Below, one piece after another: positions 35,677 through 43,314 of a stretch of 64,000 nucleotides of DNA. Positions within the stretch are counted from its first letter, which is position 1; each line of letters begins with the position of its first letter. Source of the DNA: Clostridium carboxidivorans P7 (lineage in GTDB: Bacteria; Bacillota; Clostridia; Clostridiales; Clostridiaceae); assembly GCF_001038625.1 (NCBI RefSeq), contig NZ_CP011803.1:682001-746000 (forward strand). The letters are read 5' to 3'. The notes under the pieces are model-generated. The model was given only the letters and a program-made list of their open reading frames with translations. It searched no databases and was not told the DNA's origin. The translations under genes and the position numbers were made by a program.

Positions 35677-36276
35677 ATGAATGAAAATGTAAATAATGTT
35701 TTATGGGTGAATCTCTTAAAAAGTAATGATATTTTTCTTGATGAGGAAAATATTGCTTTATTGAGGAATGTTTCTAAGCCTAAGGTATTAAAAAAGGATA
35801 TGTTCTTTTTACAGGAAGGTGAAAAATCTACTGAAATAGGTTTTATTATTAAGGGTGTATTTCGATCTTATTATATTGATAAATCAGGCAATGATGTAAC
35901 AAAATATTTTTATGCAGAAGGTGGGATATTATTTTCTTATGCGGCATATCTATCTCAAAAAGAATCTATGTACTGTATACAAGCATTAGAAGATAGTGAA
36001 ATTCTTGTAGTTAAGATTTTCGATTTTGAAAAAATAGTGGAAGGAAATTATCAATTACTTTTATTTTACAAGAAAATGATTGATAAAACACTTGTTATAA
36101 AAGAAGAGCATGCAATTAGTTTTAAATTATTAGACAGTACAAAGCGTTATGCGCAATTTCTTGATACATATCCTGATTTGGAAGCACGTGTTAAGCAATG
36201 TCATATTGCATCCTATTTAGGAATAACTCCTGTATCTCTTAGCAGAATAAGAAAAAAATTAAATATTAACAAATGA
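35677..36276 (+). CDS. Crp/Fnr-family transcriptional regulator
   Basis: 199 residues. The cyclic-nucleotide-binding beta-barrel fills the first 130 residues (KPKVLKKDMFFLQEGEKSTE, GFIIKGVFRSYYIDKSGNDV). A short C-terminal helix-turn-helix follows (CHIASYLGITPVSLSRIRKK). No cysteine cluster for an Fnr-type Fe-S centre is seen. This short-HTH class is common in clostridia and usually of unknown effector. The SDR gene follows 64 bases downstream on the same strand and may be a target or operon partner. Confidence 0.85.
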   Translation: MNENVNNVLWVNLLKSNDIFLDEENIALLRNVSKPKVLKKDMFFLQEGEKSTEIGFIIKGVFRSYYIDKSGNDVTKYFYAEGGILFSYAAYLSQKESMYCIQALEDSEILVVKIFDFEKIVEGNYQLLLFYKKMIDKTLVIKEEHAISFKLLDSTKRYAQFLDTYPDLEARVKQCHIASYLGITPVSLSRIRKKLNINK

Positions 36277-36340
36277 TAATGCAATAAATCTCCAGGTGAT
36301 TTATGATGTACCTAAGTTTTACTACTGGAGGTTGATTGTT

Positions 36341-37141
36341 ATGAAAAATGAAATAGTTATTTTAATTACTGGATGCTCTACAGGAATTGGAAGAGAGCTT
36401 TGTAATATATTATCTCAGAAAGGATGCACGGTTGTTGCAACAGCAAGAAATGTGGAAGCTTTAAAAGATTTATCCGCATCTTTAAAATTATCCCTGGATG
36501 TTACCCAAAAAGAGTCTATTCATAGGGCAGTAAATGAAGTGATATCAAAATTTCATAAAATTGATATTCTTATAAATAATGCAGGGTATTCACTTAGAGG
36601 AGCTTTAGAAGAAATTGATGTAAATAGGTCTAAAAGTATGTTTGATGTAAATGTGTTTGGTATAATTAATATGGTTCAGGCAGTTGTTCCAGAAATGCGT
36701 AAAAAACGATGTGGTAAGATTATAAATATTGGTTCTATTTCAGGAAAATTTGCTCAACCTATTAATGGGACTTATTGTGCATCAAAATTTGCAGTTGAGG
36801 CATTAAGTGACACACTACGTTTAGAATTGCACAGTTATAATATTCAGACCACCGTCATTGAACCGGGACCTATGAAAACCAACTTTTTTAAGGCGTTAGT
36901 GGATAATTCAGGCGATGTTATAAAAAATGAAAAATCTTGCTATTCACATTTTTATAAATCAGATGCCCAATATAGAAATAAGCAAAAACGAGCTGATTCT
37001 AAAGTAGCAGCACAAGCTATTAGTGATACAATTTTGAAAAAACGACTTAATGCCCGTTATAAAGTTGCTGTTCCATTTACATATAAGATGGTTACATATT
37101 TCCCGGATTTTCTAAGGGAATATTTTATGAAAAAAAGATAA
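36341..37141 (+). CDS. SDR-family oxidoreductase
   Basis: 266 residues from the ATG at 36341 preceded by ggagg nine bases upstream; the longer frame from 36296 does not have one. Classical SDR motifs are LITGCSTGIGRE for cofactor, NNAGYSLRG, catalytic Ser in GSISGKF and YCASK. The substrate is unknown. The C-terminal part (residues 190-266) is longer and more basic than in sugar-acid SDRs, closer to 17-beta-hydroxysteroid-type SDRs. Confidence 0.85.
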   Translation: MKNEIVILITGCSTGIGRELCNILSQKGCTVVATARNVEALKDLSASLKLSLDVTQKESIHRAVNEVISKFHKIDILINNAGYSLRGALEEIDVNRSKSMFDVNVFGIINMVQAVVPEMRKKRCGKIINIGSISGKFAQPINGTYCASKFAVEALSDTLRLELHSYNIQTTVIEPGPMKTNFFKALVDNSGDVIKNEKSCYSHFYKSDAQYRNKQKRADSKVAAQAISDTILKKRLNARYKVAVPFTYKMVTYFPDFLREYFMKKR

Positions 37142-37194
37142 ATAAATTTTAACTATGTATTGATTTATTTCCAAAATTTGTGATATACTTGTTA

Positions 37195-37300
37195 AGTGAG
37201 TGGATTGCAGTATTGAGCAATTTGCTTATTGTACTAAAAATAATTTTGTCTAGATGCAATAGGAAGCTTGGCAGAGCTACTTATTGCATTTTTCTTCTTT
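37195..37300 (+). ncRNA. Predicted small antisense RNA with intrinsic terminator
   Basis: A good promoter (TTGATT near 37160, TATACT near 37185) is followed by about 100 untranslated bases ending in a strong hairpin (ATGCAATA at 37254-37261 with TATTGCAT at 37282-37289) and a T-rich tract. The 3' end lies antisense to the last codons and stop of the minus-strand small membrane protein gene. No ribosome-binding site or frame is seen in the RNA. The call is based on promoter, terminator and antisense position. Confidence 0.5.
37254..37300 (+). terminator. Terminator hairpin of the small RNA
   Basis: Eight-base stem ATGCAATA/TATTGCAT with an inner AGCT/AGCT pairing, then tttttcttctttttt. The stop codon of the opposite-strand gene (37277-37279) is inside the hairpin. 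Confidence 0.75.
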
Positions 37301-37468
37301 TTTGTCCAGATTTAATGTGATTTCAGAGGAAACCTCATCTTTTTTCAAAGTGGTTTTTGATTGGAACAAAGCTTTCATTAGCTCTTGTTTATAGCAAAAA
37401 CCAAGAAGCATAGCAACAATTCCTAGCATTGTAATACATAGAATAGTGATAATAAAATTTAGATTCAC
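37277..37468 (-). CDS. Small membrane protein, possible type I toxin
   Basis: 63 residues from a GTG at 37468 preceded by aaaggag. One transmembrane helix occupies residues 3-25 (LNFIITILCITMLGIVAMLL), followed by a charged, Lys/Glu-rich tail ending KCNK. This hydrophobic-helix-plus-charged-tail layout is that of type I toxins. The gene's 3' end is covered by the terminator of an oppositely transcribed RNA. Its 5' leader begins with a 15-base motif that is repeated, in the same sense, at the 5' end of that RNA. No family match is recognised. A simple small membrane protein of other function is equally possible. Confidence 0.6.
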   Translation of the reverse strand: MNLNFIITILCITMLGIVAMLLGFCYKQELMKALFQSKTTLKKDEVSSEITLNLDKKEEKCNK

Positions 37469-37735
37469 AAGACCACACTCCTTTTATACATTTATAGGTG
37501 CAATCCGCTCACTTTATGAAGAGAGTTTAGAAAATAATATGTGCTTGTAAATTAATTGTAGCATACATTATTTTAGAATACGTTAAACGTTTCATTAAAA
37601 CCCCTATTTTTGTTATTAATTTATGTAAATATTTAATTAAGTTTAATAAAATATTGAATTTGTGGAAAGGTATTTCTGAATTAATATAGAATATCTAATT
37701 AATGATAAATAAATATAAAGGGGTATGATAACTAT

Positions 37736-38494
37736 ATGTACAATATATTAATTTTAGAAGACGATCATATTCAGTTAAAAACCCTATCAGAGATTATAAA
37801 ACAATTAGGTGATATGTATCAAGTATATGAAGCCACAAATACTACAGAAGCCTTTAAAATAGCACAGCAAAATGTGATTGATCTTTTTTTTGTGGATATT
37901 AATTTGAAAAATGAATCAGGTCTTAAATTTGCTCTTGAAATAAGGAAAATAAAAAGATATAGACTAAACTGGATAATATTTGTGACAATTTATAAGGAAT
38001 ATATGCTTTCAGCTTTTAAGAAAATTCACTGTTACGATTATATAGTAAAGCCTTATAATAAGAAAAAAATCCAAAGAATGACAGAGCTTTTGATGTCAGA
38101 TGGCAGAGCACAAGTTGCTGTTACGGAAATTAATGAAAAATTTATAATTGTTCCTATAAAGAACATTGAAGTAAAAATATTTGTTAATGAAATAATTTTT
38201 GTGGAAGTTTTTATTAGAACTTCAATAATTCATACTATAAATGGTTCCTTTACCATAGATTATTTATCCCTTAAGAAATTGAATTCAATGATAAATGATA
38301 AGAATATACTTCAGAGCCATAGAGCTTATCTAGTTAATATAAAATATATCAATAAAATTGAAAAAACTAATAATAAAACTTCTTACAAGATTTATTTTTA
38401 TAATACTGACAAAACTGCATTACTCGGAAACAACTATAAGAAATGTATTATGGAAAGGTTTAATAATGTTGTAGGTGAGAAAATAAATGGATAA
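37736..38494 (+). CDS. LytTR-family response regulator (AgrA-like)
   Basis: 252 residues. The receiver has ILILEDDHIQL acidic residues, phosphoacceptor Asp in LFFVDINLKN and Lys in DYIVKPYNKK. The C-terminal LytTR domain (about 140-245) carries HTINGSFTIDYLSLKKLNS and LQSHRAYLVNIKYINKIEKT, typical of AgrA/ComE. It overlaps the next gene, a GHKL kinase, by 8 bases. It should be the transcription factor of the agr-type system, acting on direct-repeat sites that I did not locate with confidence. Confidence 0.9.
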   Translation: MYNILILEDDHIQLKTLSEIIKQLGDMYQVYEATNTTEAFKIAQQNVIDLFFVDINLKNESGLKFALEIRKIKRYRLNWIIFVTIYKEYMLSAFKKIHCYDYIVKPYNKKKIQRMTELLMSDGRAQVAVTEINEKFIIVPIKNIEVKIFVNEIIFVEVFIRTSIIHTINGSFTIDYLSLKKLNSMINDKNILQSHRAYLVNIKYINKIEKTNNKTSYKIYFYNTDKTALLGNNYKKCIMERFNNVVGEKING

Positions 38495-39755
38495 TTATAA
38501 GATGTTCATCTTAATATTTATAGAAGTAGGAAGTTTTATGCTGCTTTGGAATATGTTTAATAAAGAATGTGAAAAGAGATTATGTAAAAGCTTACTCGTT
38601 ATACTTTTTACTTCATTGGTATTTCTAATTACAAATTACATTTATATGCCTATGCAGTTTTTAGTAAATTATTTTTTTTTACTTCTAGCAATTAAATTTA
38701 TATTTAAAAAAAATATAAAGGATTTGTTATTAGAATTTGGGTTGGTTATAGTTATTTGTGGTATAATGCAGCTTGCTATAATAATTATGTTTAGATTGTT
38801 TATTCCAAGCTTTATGGTGAAGGATAATTTCATATATTCACTTATTGCAAATTTTATTTGCATATTTTTAAGCTATTGTATTTATAGATATATATCTTAT
38901 GGAAAACTAATAATTTTTTTAAAGCAGAAAAGTTCTAAAATATACTTTTTTTCTATGAATCTTCTTATATATGTGATTATTTCAAAGTGGATATGGGGTT
39001 TTAAAAGACATGAATTTTTGAGTGATAGTATAATATATCTTATGATTCCATTAGTATTTATTATAGCAAATTTGTTTTTATTTGATTATGAAATGAAGAA
39101 TAATGAAATAAAGAGGTCACTTGAAAATTATAAGAAATACTCTCCTGTAATATCCCAGCTATTGGAGGATGTAAGGAGGAGACAGCACGATTTTAAAAAT
39201 CATTTAAATACTGTTTACAGCCTTGTTCTAGTATCCGATGAAAAGAATTTAAAGGAAACCATATTACAATATATAGATTCTCTTGATATTTCTCTGGAAA
39301 ATATGGAAAAGGTACTTCAAATAGATAATACAGTGGTAGCAGCCATTATCTACAATAAAATGAATGAAGCTGCTAAAAATAATATTGAATTTAAATATGC
39401 TATTGAAGGGGATTGTAAGCTTCCTTTTAAAAACTATGAACTTTCAGAAGTTTTAAACAACCTTTTAGATAATGCTTTTGATGCTGTTTTAAATTCAAAA
39501 AATAATTTAAAAAAGATATTTTTAAATATAGGGTACCTAGAAGAAAATTGTATTATAGAAATTGGGAATACAGGTGAAAGAATAGAATTTAATGATATTG
39601 CAAAGATCTTTAATGCAGGGTATTCTACTAAAGAAGGAAAAGACCGTGGATATGGATTATATAATGTAAAAAAAATAGTTGAATCCTATGAAGCTAGAAT
39701 TCAACTATCCTTTGAAAATAACTATACAGTTTTTAGTATTAAATTATACAATTAA
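38487..39755 (+). CDS. agrC: AgrC-like sensor histidine kinase (GHKL)
   Basis: 422 residues. About six transmembrane helices fill the first 200 residues, followed by a coiled region and a GHKL catalytic domain. The phosphoacceptor region is RRRQHDFKNHLNTVYSL, with the N-box NLLDNAFDAV and G-box DRGYGLYNVKKI. This is the standard form of peptide-pheromone receptors of the AgrC family. Its last four bases overlap the end of agrD on the other strand. The gene order is regulator then kinase, opposite to S. aureus agrCA. Confidence 0.88.
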   Translation: MDNYKMFILIFIEVGSFMLLWNMFNKECEKRLCKSLLVILFTSLVFLITNYIYMPMQFLVNYFFLLLAIKFIFKKNIKDLLLEFGLVIVICGIMQLAIIIMFRLFIPSFMVKDNFIYSLIANFICIFLSYCIYRYISYGKLIIFLKQKSSKIYFFSMNLLIYVIISKWIWGFKRHEFLSDSIIYLMIPLVFIIANLFLFDYEMKNNEIKRSLENYKKYSPVISQLLEDVRRRQHDFKNHLNTVYSLVLVSDEKNLKETILQYIDSLDISLENMEKVLQIDNTVVAAIIYNKMNEAAKNNIEFKYAIEGDCKLPFKNYELSEVLNNLLDNAFDAVLNSKNNLKKIFLNIGYLEENCIIEIGNTGERIEFNDIAKIFNAGYSTKEGKDRGYGLYNVKKIVESYEARIQLSFENNYTVFSIKLYN

Positions 39756-39898
39756 TGTTTTTTTAAGCATTCTGGAATTTCAGGCTCTCCAATATAAATA
39801 AAACAGTTAGGCCATTTTTCAGTTAAAAATGAACCTAAAAATAGGGGAAGTACACATAATATTGATTTTACCTTGAAACTGTTAAATAATTTTTTCAT
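39752..39898 (-). CDS. agrD: AgrD-like autoinducer peptide precursor
   Basis: 48 residues, found by reading the minus strand after agrB; start ATG at 39898 with aggagg five bases away. The N-terminus is an amphipathic/hydrophobic helix (KKLFNSFKVKSILCVLPLFL). The core and recognition tail read NCFIYIGEPEIPECLKKH. Aligned with S. aureus AgrD (ring CDFIM, then DEVEVPKEL), the predicted ring is a five-residue Cys-Phe-Ile-Tyr-Ile thiolactone closed on the first core cysteine, and the tail conserves E, E, P and L. An extra cysteine replaces the usual Glu in the tail (PECL for PKEL). It is encoded directly behind agrB. Confidence 0.88.
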   Translation of the reverse strand: MKKLFNSFKVKSILCVLPLFLGSFLTEKWPNCFIYIGEPEIPECLKKH

Positions 39899-39935
39899 AA
39901 TATCCTCCTTGTTTTATATAAGTTTACTAAAAAAT

Positions 39936-40499
39936 TTATAATGTGGGCTTTTTAGCCAGCACAAGTTGTACACCTTGTACTAATATAGTGCTGAAGCCGC
40001 AGTTAACATAGGTTGTACTTTCCAAAAATAATAAAATAATAGTCCATATAGCTACAACTAGAGCTGCTGCAAATTTATATTGCAGCTTTGTTTTATTATC
40101 TTTTATAGGTATCCTTACACTACATATTGGAGCTCTTACTAAAACTATCACTAAACTAATTATGCTTACGAGCAAATAGCATGCTGCTGGCAATTTAGGT
40201 GCTGAAGGTGCCAAAACGCTAGTTAATATAAACAACAGAGTTGTTGCAATTAGGCAGTTCAAGGTACCTTTTAAATGTAATCCACCAGCAAACAGTCGAG
40301 TGGATAGAATTATGAGTAAGGAAAAATAGAAATATTTCTCCTTATGTATTATATTAAAAAATAGTAATAGAAAAACAGTTTTAAATCCTTCACTTAAAAG
40401 CACAGTTAAGCCATATTGTATTCTTGCTCTGTCTTTAGTATTGTTGTAGATTTCTGTACAAATGAGTGAAGTAAGCTGTAAAGCTAATTTATTTATCAT
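39936..40499 (-). CDS. agrB: AgrB-type peptide-processing membrane protease
   Basis: 187 residues from the ATG at 40499, which follows aggtgg; the longer frame begins before it. The AgrB catalytic pair is visible: His in RLFAGGLHLKG and Cys seven residues later in NCLIATT, the same spacing as H77/C84 of S. aureus AgrB. Five to six membrane helices are expected. It should cleave the AgrD tail and help form the thiolactone. agrD follows 37 bases downstream, so agrBD is one operon convergent to the kinase genes. Confidence 0.92.
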   Translation of the reverse strand: MINKLALQLTSLICTEIYNNTKDRARIQYGLTVLLSEGFKTVFLLLFFNIIHKEKYFYFSLLIILSTRLFAGGLHLKGTLNCLIATTLLFILTSVLAPSAPKLPAACYLLVSIISLVIVLVRAPICSVRIPIKDNKTKLQYKFAAALVVAIWTIILLFLESTTYVNCGFSTILVQGVQLVLAKKPTL

Positions 40500-40699
40500 T
40501 TTTAATACACCACCTGTAATTTTAAAATACATTTATCTTAAGAGGCTTGTTTATATAATACTATGACTTAAATTGTAAATTTATTACAATGTGAATCTAA
40601 GTTTCACTAGGTGATACAAAATTAGCTTATCCTAGATAAAATGATAATAAGAGTGCTATAATTTAATTACACAGTATTCATTAAAAGGGGTATGTTTCC

Positions 40700-41881
40700 A
40701 CGAAAAATAATTATAAAATATTATCTTTGATATTAATATGTAATTTAATTTTGCCAACTTATGCATATGCTAAAGAGTTTGGAAAACAAGAAAATGTGGC
40801 AAGAAACAAGCTGTGGACTATAAAATTTAATAGTGTGCTTGATACAGAATCATTAGAGGAAAATATAAATGTAACAGATGCTAAAGGTAATATAGTTGAA
40901 GCAACTATAAGTATAAGTAGTGATAAAAAATCAGTTACATTAATACCTAAAAAAGAATATATTACAGGTGAAACATATACTTTGCATATAAATGAAGGCA
41001 TAAAGTCAGTTGAAGGTAAAATTTTAAAAGAAAGTGCGACTAAAGAATTTAAAGTTAATGGGGATGAGAAAGTTAACGAAAATTTAAATTTTCCTATTAA
41101 AGCTGAAAATGTTGATTTTGTGACCTTGGCAGATAACAATTTTACACAAGTTATATCAAATGGGATGGAACCACTTGAAAGAGATGATGCTAGAATTAAT
41201 GAAGTAGTATCAATGGTAAATACATCTACTAAAATAATGGAATCTACTGAAGATGAAGTAAAATCAATTGGATTTAAAAAATTTATTCCGCTTACTTTAG
41301 CAATGAAAAATCTTAAGAGGTACGTTCATATTTGGCCACTAATAAAGGAAACTAACACAACAAATACATTTCAAGGTAAAGAAACAATTAAAGTGCCTTT
41401 TACAGATCGGTATATTATGGCTTTTGATAACAGTGGTGATATAAAGGGTAATCTAAAATATTATACAGTTTACTCTAAAGTACTTTCCGAATATTTACTT
41501 CAACAAATAAATGAAGTACCTAGTTATATAGGAAATTATTTTACAATAACTAAAACTGCTAGCAATGGTGGAACTACACAAAGTGAAAATGTATTGAAGG
41601 ATAATGTTGAAATCAAAAATGGGGATAATTTGATTTTTTCAGGTATCGGGTGTAGTAATGGTGATATCGATGTTTATATAACCGATCAAACAGGAAATGA
41701 GAGATATCACATCTTAAATGTAAGCCCATTTTTGGGAGAGTGGAGTGTAGAAAAAACTATTTCAAATAAAATGAAAACTTATGATGGTAAGGATTTGACA
41801 TTGGATAAAAAAGTTTATTATTTAGAAATAGATTGTACTAAGGGTTATAAGTCTTGGGGACAAATTGTTGACCTACGATAA
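40700..41881 (+). CDS. Secreted Ig-like (SbsA_Ig) domain protein with apparent ACG start
   Basis: The frame is open upstream of the first conventional start (TTG at 40727) as far as an ACG at 40700, nine bases after aaaagggg. Read from there the protein begins MKNNYKILSLILICNLILPT and ends at AYA, a normal signal peptide. Starting at TTG 40727 would lose the basic N-region and has no ribosome-binding site. I therefore infer an ATG to ACG change. Residues about 35-120 form a bacterial Ig-like domain (WTIKFNSVLDTESLEENINV, then KKSVTLIPKKEYITGETYTL). The remaining 250 residues are unassigned, with no catalytic motif. Probably a cell-surface or secreted protein. A terminator follows. Confidence 0.7.
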   Translation, partial: TKNNYKILSLILICNLILPTYAYAKEFGKQENVARNKLWTIKFNSVLDTESLEENINVTDAKGNIVEATISISSDKKSVTLIPKKEYITGETYTLHINEGIKSVEGKILKESATKEFKVNGDEKVNENLNFPIKAENVDFVTLADNNFTQVISNGMEPLERDDARINEVVSMVNTSTKIMESTEDEVKSIGFKKFIPLTLAMKNLKRYVHIWPLIKETNTTNTFQGKETIKVPFTDRYIMAFDNSGDIKGNLKYYTVYSKVLSEYLLQQINEVPSYIGNYFTITKTASNGGTTQSENVLKDNVEIKNGDNLIFSGIGCSNGDIDVYITDQTGNERYHILNVSPFLGEWSVEKTISNKMKTYDGKDLTLDKKVYYLEIDCTKGYKSWGQIVDLR

Positions 41882-41884
41882 ATA

Positions 41885-41913
41885 GTCTTCAATTAAAGAA
41901 GACAGTTTTTTTC
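41885..41913 (+). terminator. Terminator of the Ig-like protein gene
   Basis: GTCTTC (41885-41890) pairs with GAAGAC (41898-41903), then a run of T residues. Confidence 0.75.
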
Positions 41914-42011
41914 AATGAGATATTGATGTCCTAATTCTATTTGAATGAATTAGATAAAAGCAATAATAATTTGTTATAATGTTATTAATACTTAAATATT
42001 GGAGGCGTAAT

Positions 42012-42923
42012 ATGAAAAAATATCCATTAATTATAGATTGTGATCCTGGTGTTGATGATGTTCTTGCTATTTTGGTAGCTCATTCAAAACCAGAATTTGA
42101 TATTAAAGCTATTTGTTCAGTATCAGGAAATGTAGGAATTGATTTGACTACTCATAATGCTCAGCTTATGGCTGGACTATTAGGCTTAGACTGCATAGTA
42201 GCAAAAGGAGCTGAAAAGCCAATTATTAAAAATGCTCAGCCTGCTACGGCTGTACATGGTTTAGATGGATTTGGTGGCTGTGCAAGTGCATTTAGTGATG
42301 ATAAATTATCAAAATTAAGTGATTTAAGTGCAATAGAGATTGAAAGAAAAATATTAATGGAGAGCAGTGAACCTGTATACATAGCTGCTACTGGACCATT
42401 AACAAATATAGCATTACTCTTGTCAGCTCATCCAGAAGTAAAAAACAAAATTGCTGCAATTAGTATAATGGGCGGTGGAATAAATATTGGAAATGCAACT
42501 CCATGCAGTGAATTCAACTACTTTACAGATCCAGAAGCTGCATATATTGTTTTTAACAGTGGTGTTAAATTGATGATGTGCGGCTTGAATGTTACATTAA
42601 AGGCAACTTTAACAGATATTGAGTTAAATGAAATGAGAAAATTCCATAACACAATATCTGATACTATAGTTGAAATCATTTCAACATATGCAGCTAATGA
42701 TGCTGCAATTCATGATCCATGTGCCATACTTGCCATTACAAATCCAGATATGTTTGAATACAAGGATCAATATGTTCAAATTGATATAAGGGATGGTATT
42801 ACGCAGGGAATGAGTTATGTAGATGAAGTACATAATTTAAATAAAGAACCTAATTGCCGTGTTTTTTATGATATTGAGAAGGAATTCTTTAGAAAAGCTA
42901 TTGTAAATTCTGTAAATATATAA
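42012..42923 (+). CDS. Nucleoside hydrolase (ribonucleoside hydrolase family)
   Basis: 303 residues from the ATG at 42012, which follows ggaggcg; the longer frame from 41979 has no site. The calcium-binding N-terminal motif is IIDCDPGVDDVLAI. The GNVGIDLTTHNAQ loop and the catalytic-region motif AIHDPCAILAI are also present. These enzymes hydrolyse ribonucleosides to base and ribose for salvage. The pyrimidine- versus inosine-preferring class is not decided by these motifs. It is a single-gene unit with no transporter next to it. Confidence 0.9.
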   Translation: MKKYPLIIDCDPGVDDVLAILVAHSKPEFDIKAICSVSGNVGIDLTTHNAQLMAGLLGLDCIVAKGAEKPIIKNAQPATAVHGLDGFGGCASAFSDDKLSKLSDLSAIEIERKILMESSEPVYIAATGPLTNIALLLSAHPEVKNKIAAISIMGGGINIGNATPCSEFNYFTDPEAAYIVFNSGVKLMMCGLNVTLKATLTDIELNEMRKFHNTISDTIVEIISTYAANDAAIHDPCAILAITNPDMFEYKDQYVQIDIRDGITQGMSYVDEVHNLNKEPNCRVFYDIEKEFFRKAIVNSVNI

Positions 42924-42973
42924 TTCAGCATTTTTTATAAGCTTAATATGTACTACAATTCATAATGTAAAAA

Positions 42974-43256
42974 TAATGTGGCACAACTTTTTTTGAGAGG
43001 ACAATTGACAGAGGACAGAGGACAGAGGACAATGAAGGTGAGTTTTCCTCCTTACGTCAGAAAACTAATTTATTTTTAAGCTTATTTTGCTAGCGCAAAA
43101 CAAGCTTTTAATTTATATAAATCAGCAATGTTTCACTTTAGTGAAACGAGCCATCAAAAATTTAATTAAAGATTTTTCGCAGCAAAGCGGAGAAAAATCA
43201 TCCTTCACTGTCCTCTGTCAATTGTCCTTTGTCCTCTGAAAAGTTGTGTCGCATTA
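42974..43256. repeat. 283-bp structured inverted-repeat (MITE-like) element
   Basis: Ends: TAATGTGGCACAACTTTT (42974-42991) is repeated inverted at 43239-43256 with 16 of 18 matches. Inside, a perfect 21-bp inverted repeat runs 42998-43018 / 43208-43228 and is built on the phrase AGGACAATTGACAGAGGACA. Next to the left arm the phrase GAGGACA is repeated in tandem. The centre holds three further hairpins: 43078-43107 (AAGCTTATTTTGC arm), 43130-43147 (GTTTCACT/AGTGAAAC) and 43171-43199 (GATTTTTCGC arm). No open frame of note is inside. It lies between the convergent nucleoside hydrolase and esterase genes. Confidence 0.8.
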
Positions 43257-43314
43257 TGCTTATATTACTAATTACAGTATGTTTAAGTTTCTTAATGCAA
43301 CAACTTTATTTATG

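Larger units (their letters stand above)
37195..37513. repeat. 15-bp inverted repeat bracketing the small protein/sRNA locus
   Basis: AGTGAGTGGATTGCA (37195-37209) is repeated inverted as TGCAATCCGCTCACT (37499-37513) with one mismatch. The bases TTA flank both outer ends. The repeat sits at the 5' end of both convergent transcripts. It could be a regulatory box or the termini of a small mobile unit. Confidence 0.6.

Noticed and set aside
37195..37513. Fst/par-type toxin system
   Set aside because: par systems need direct repeats that give complementary 5' ends on convergent RNAs. Here the repeat is inverted, so both RNAs carry the same, not complementary, motif.
40759..41139. 126-residue minus-strand frame inside the Ig-like gene
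   Set aside because: Antisense shadow; the plus frame shows a clear Ig-like domain and signal peptide.
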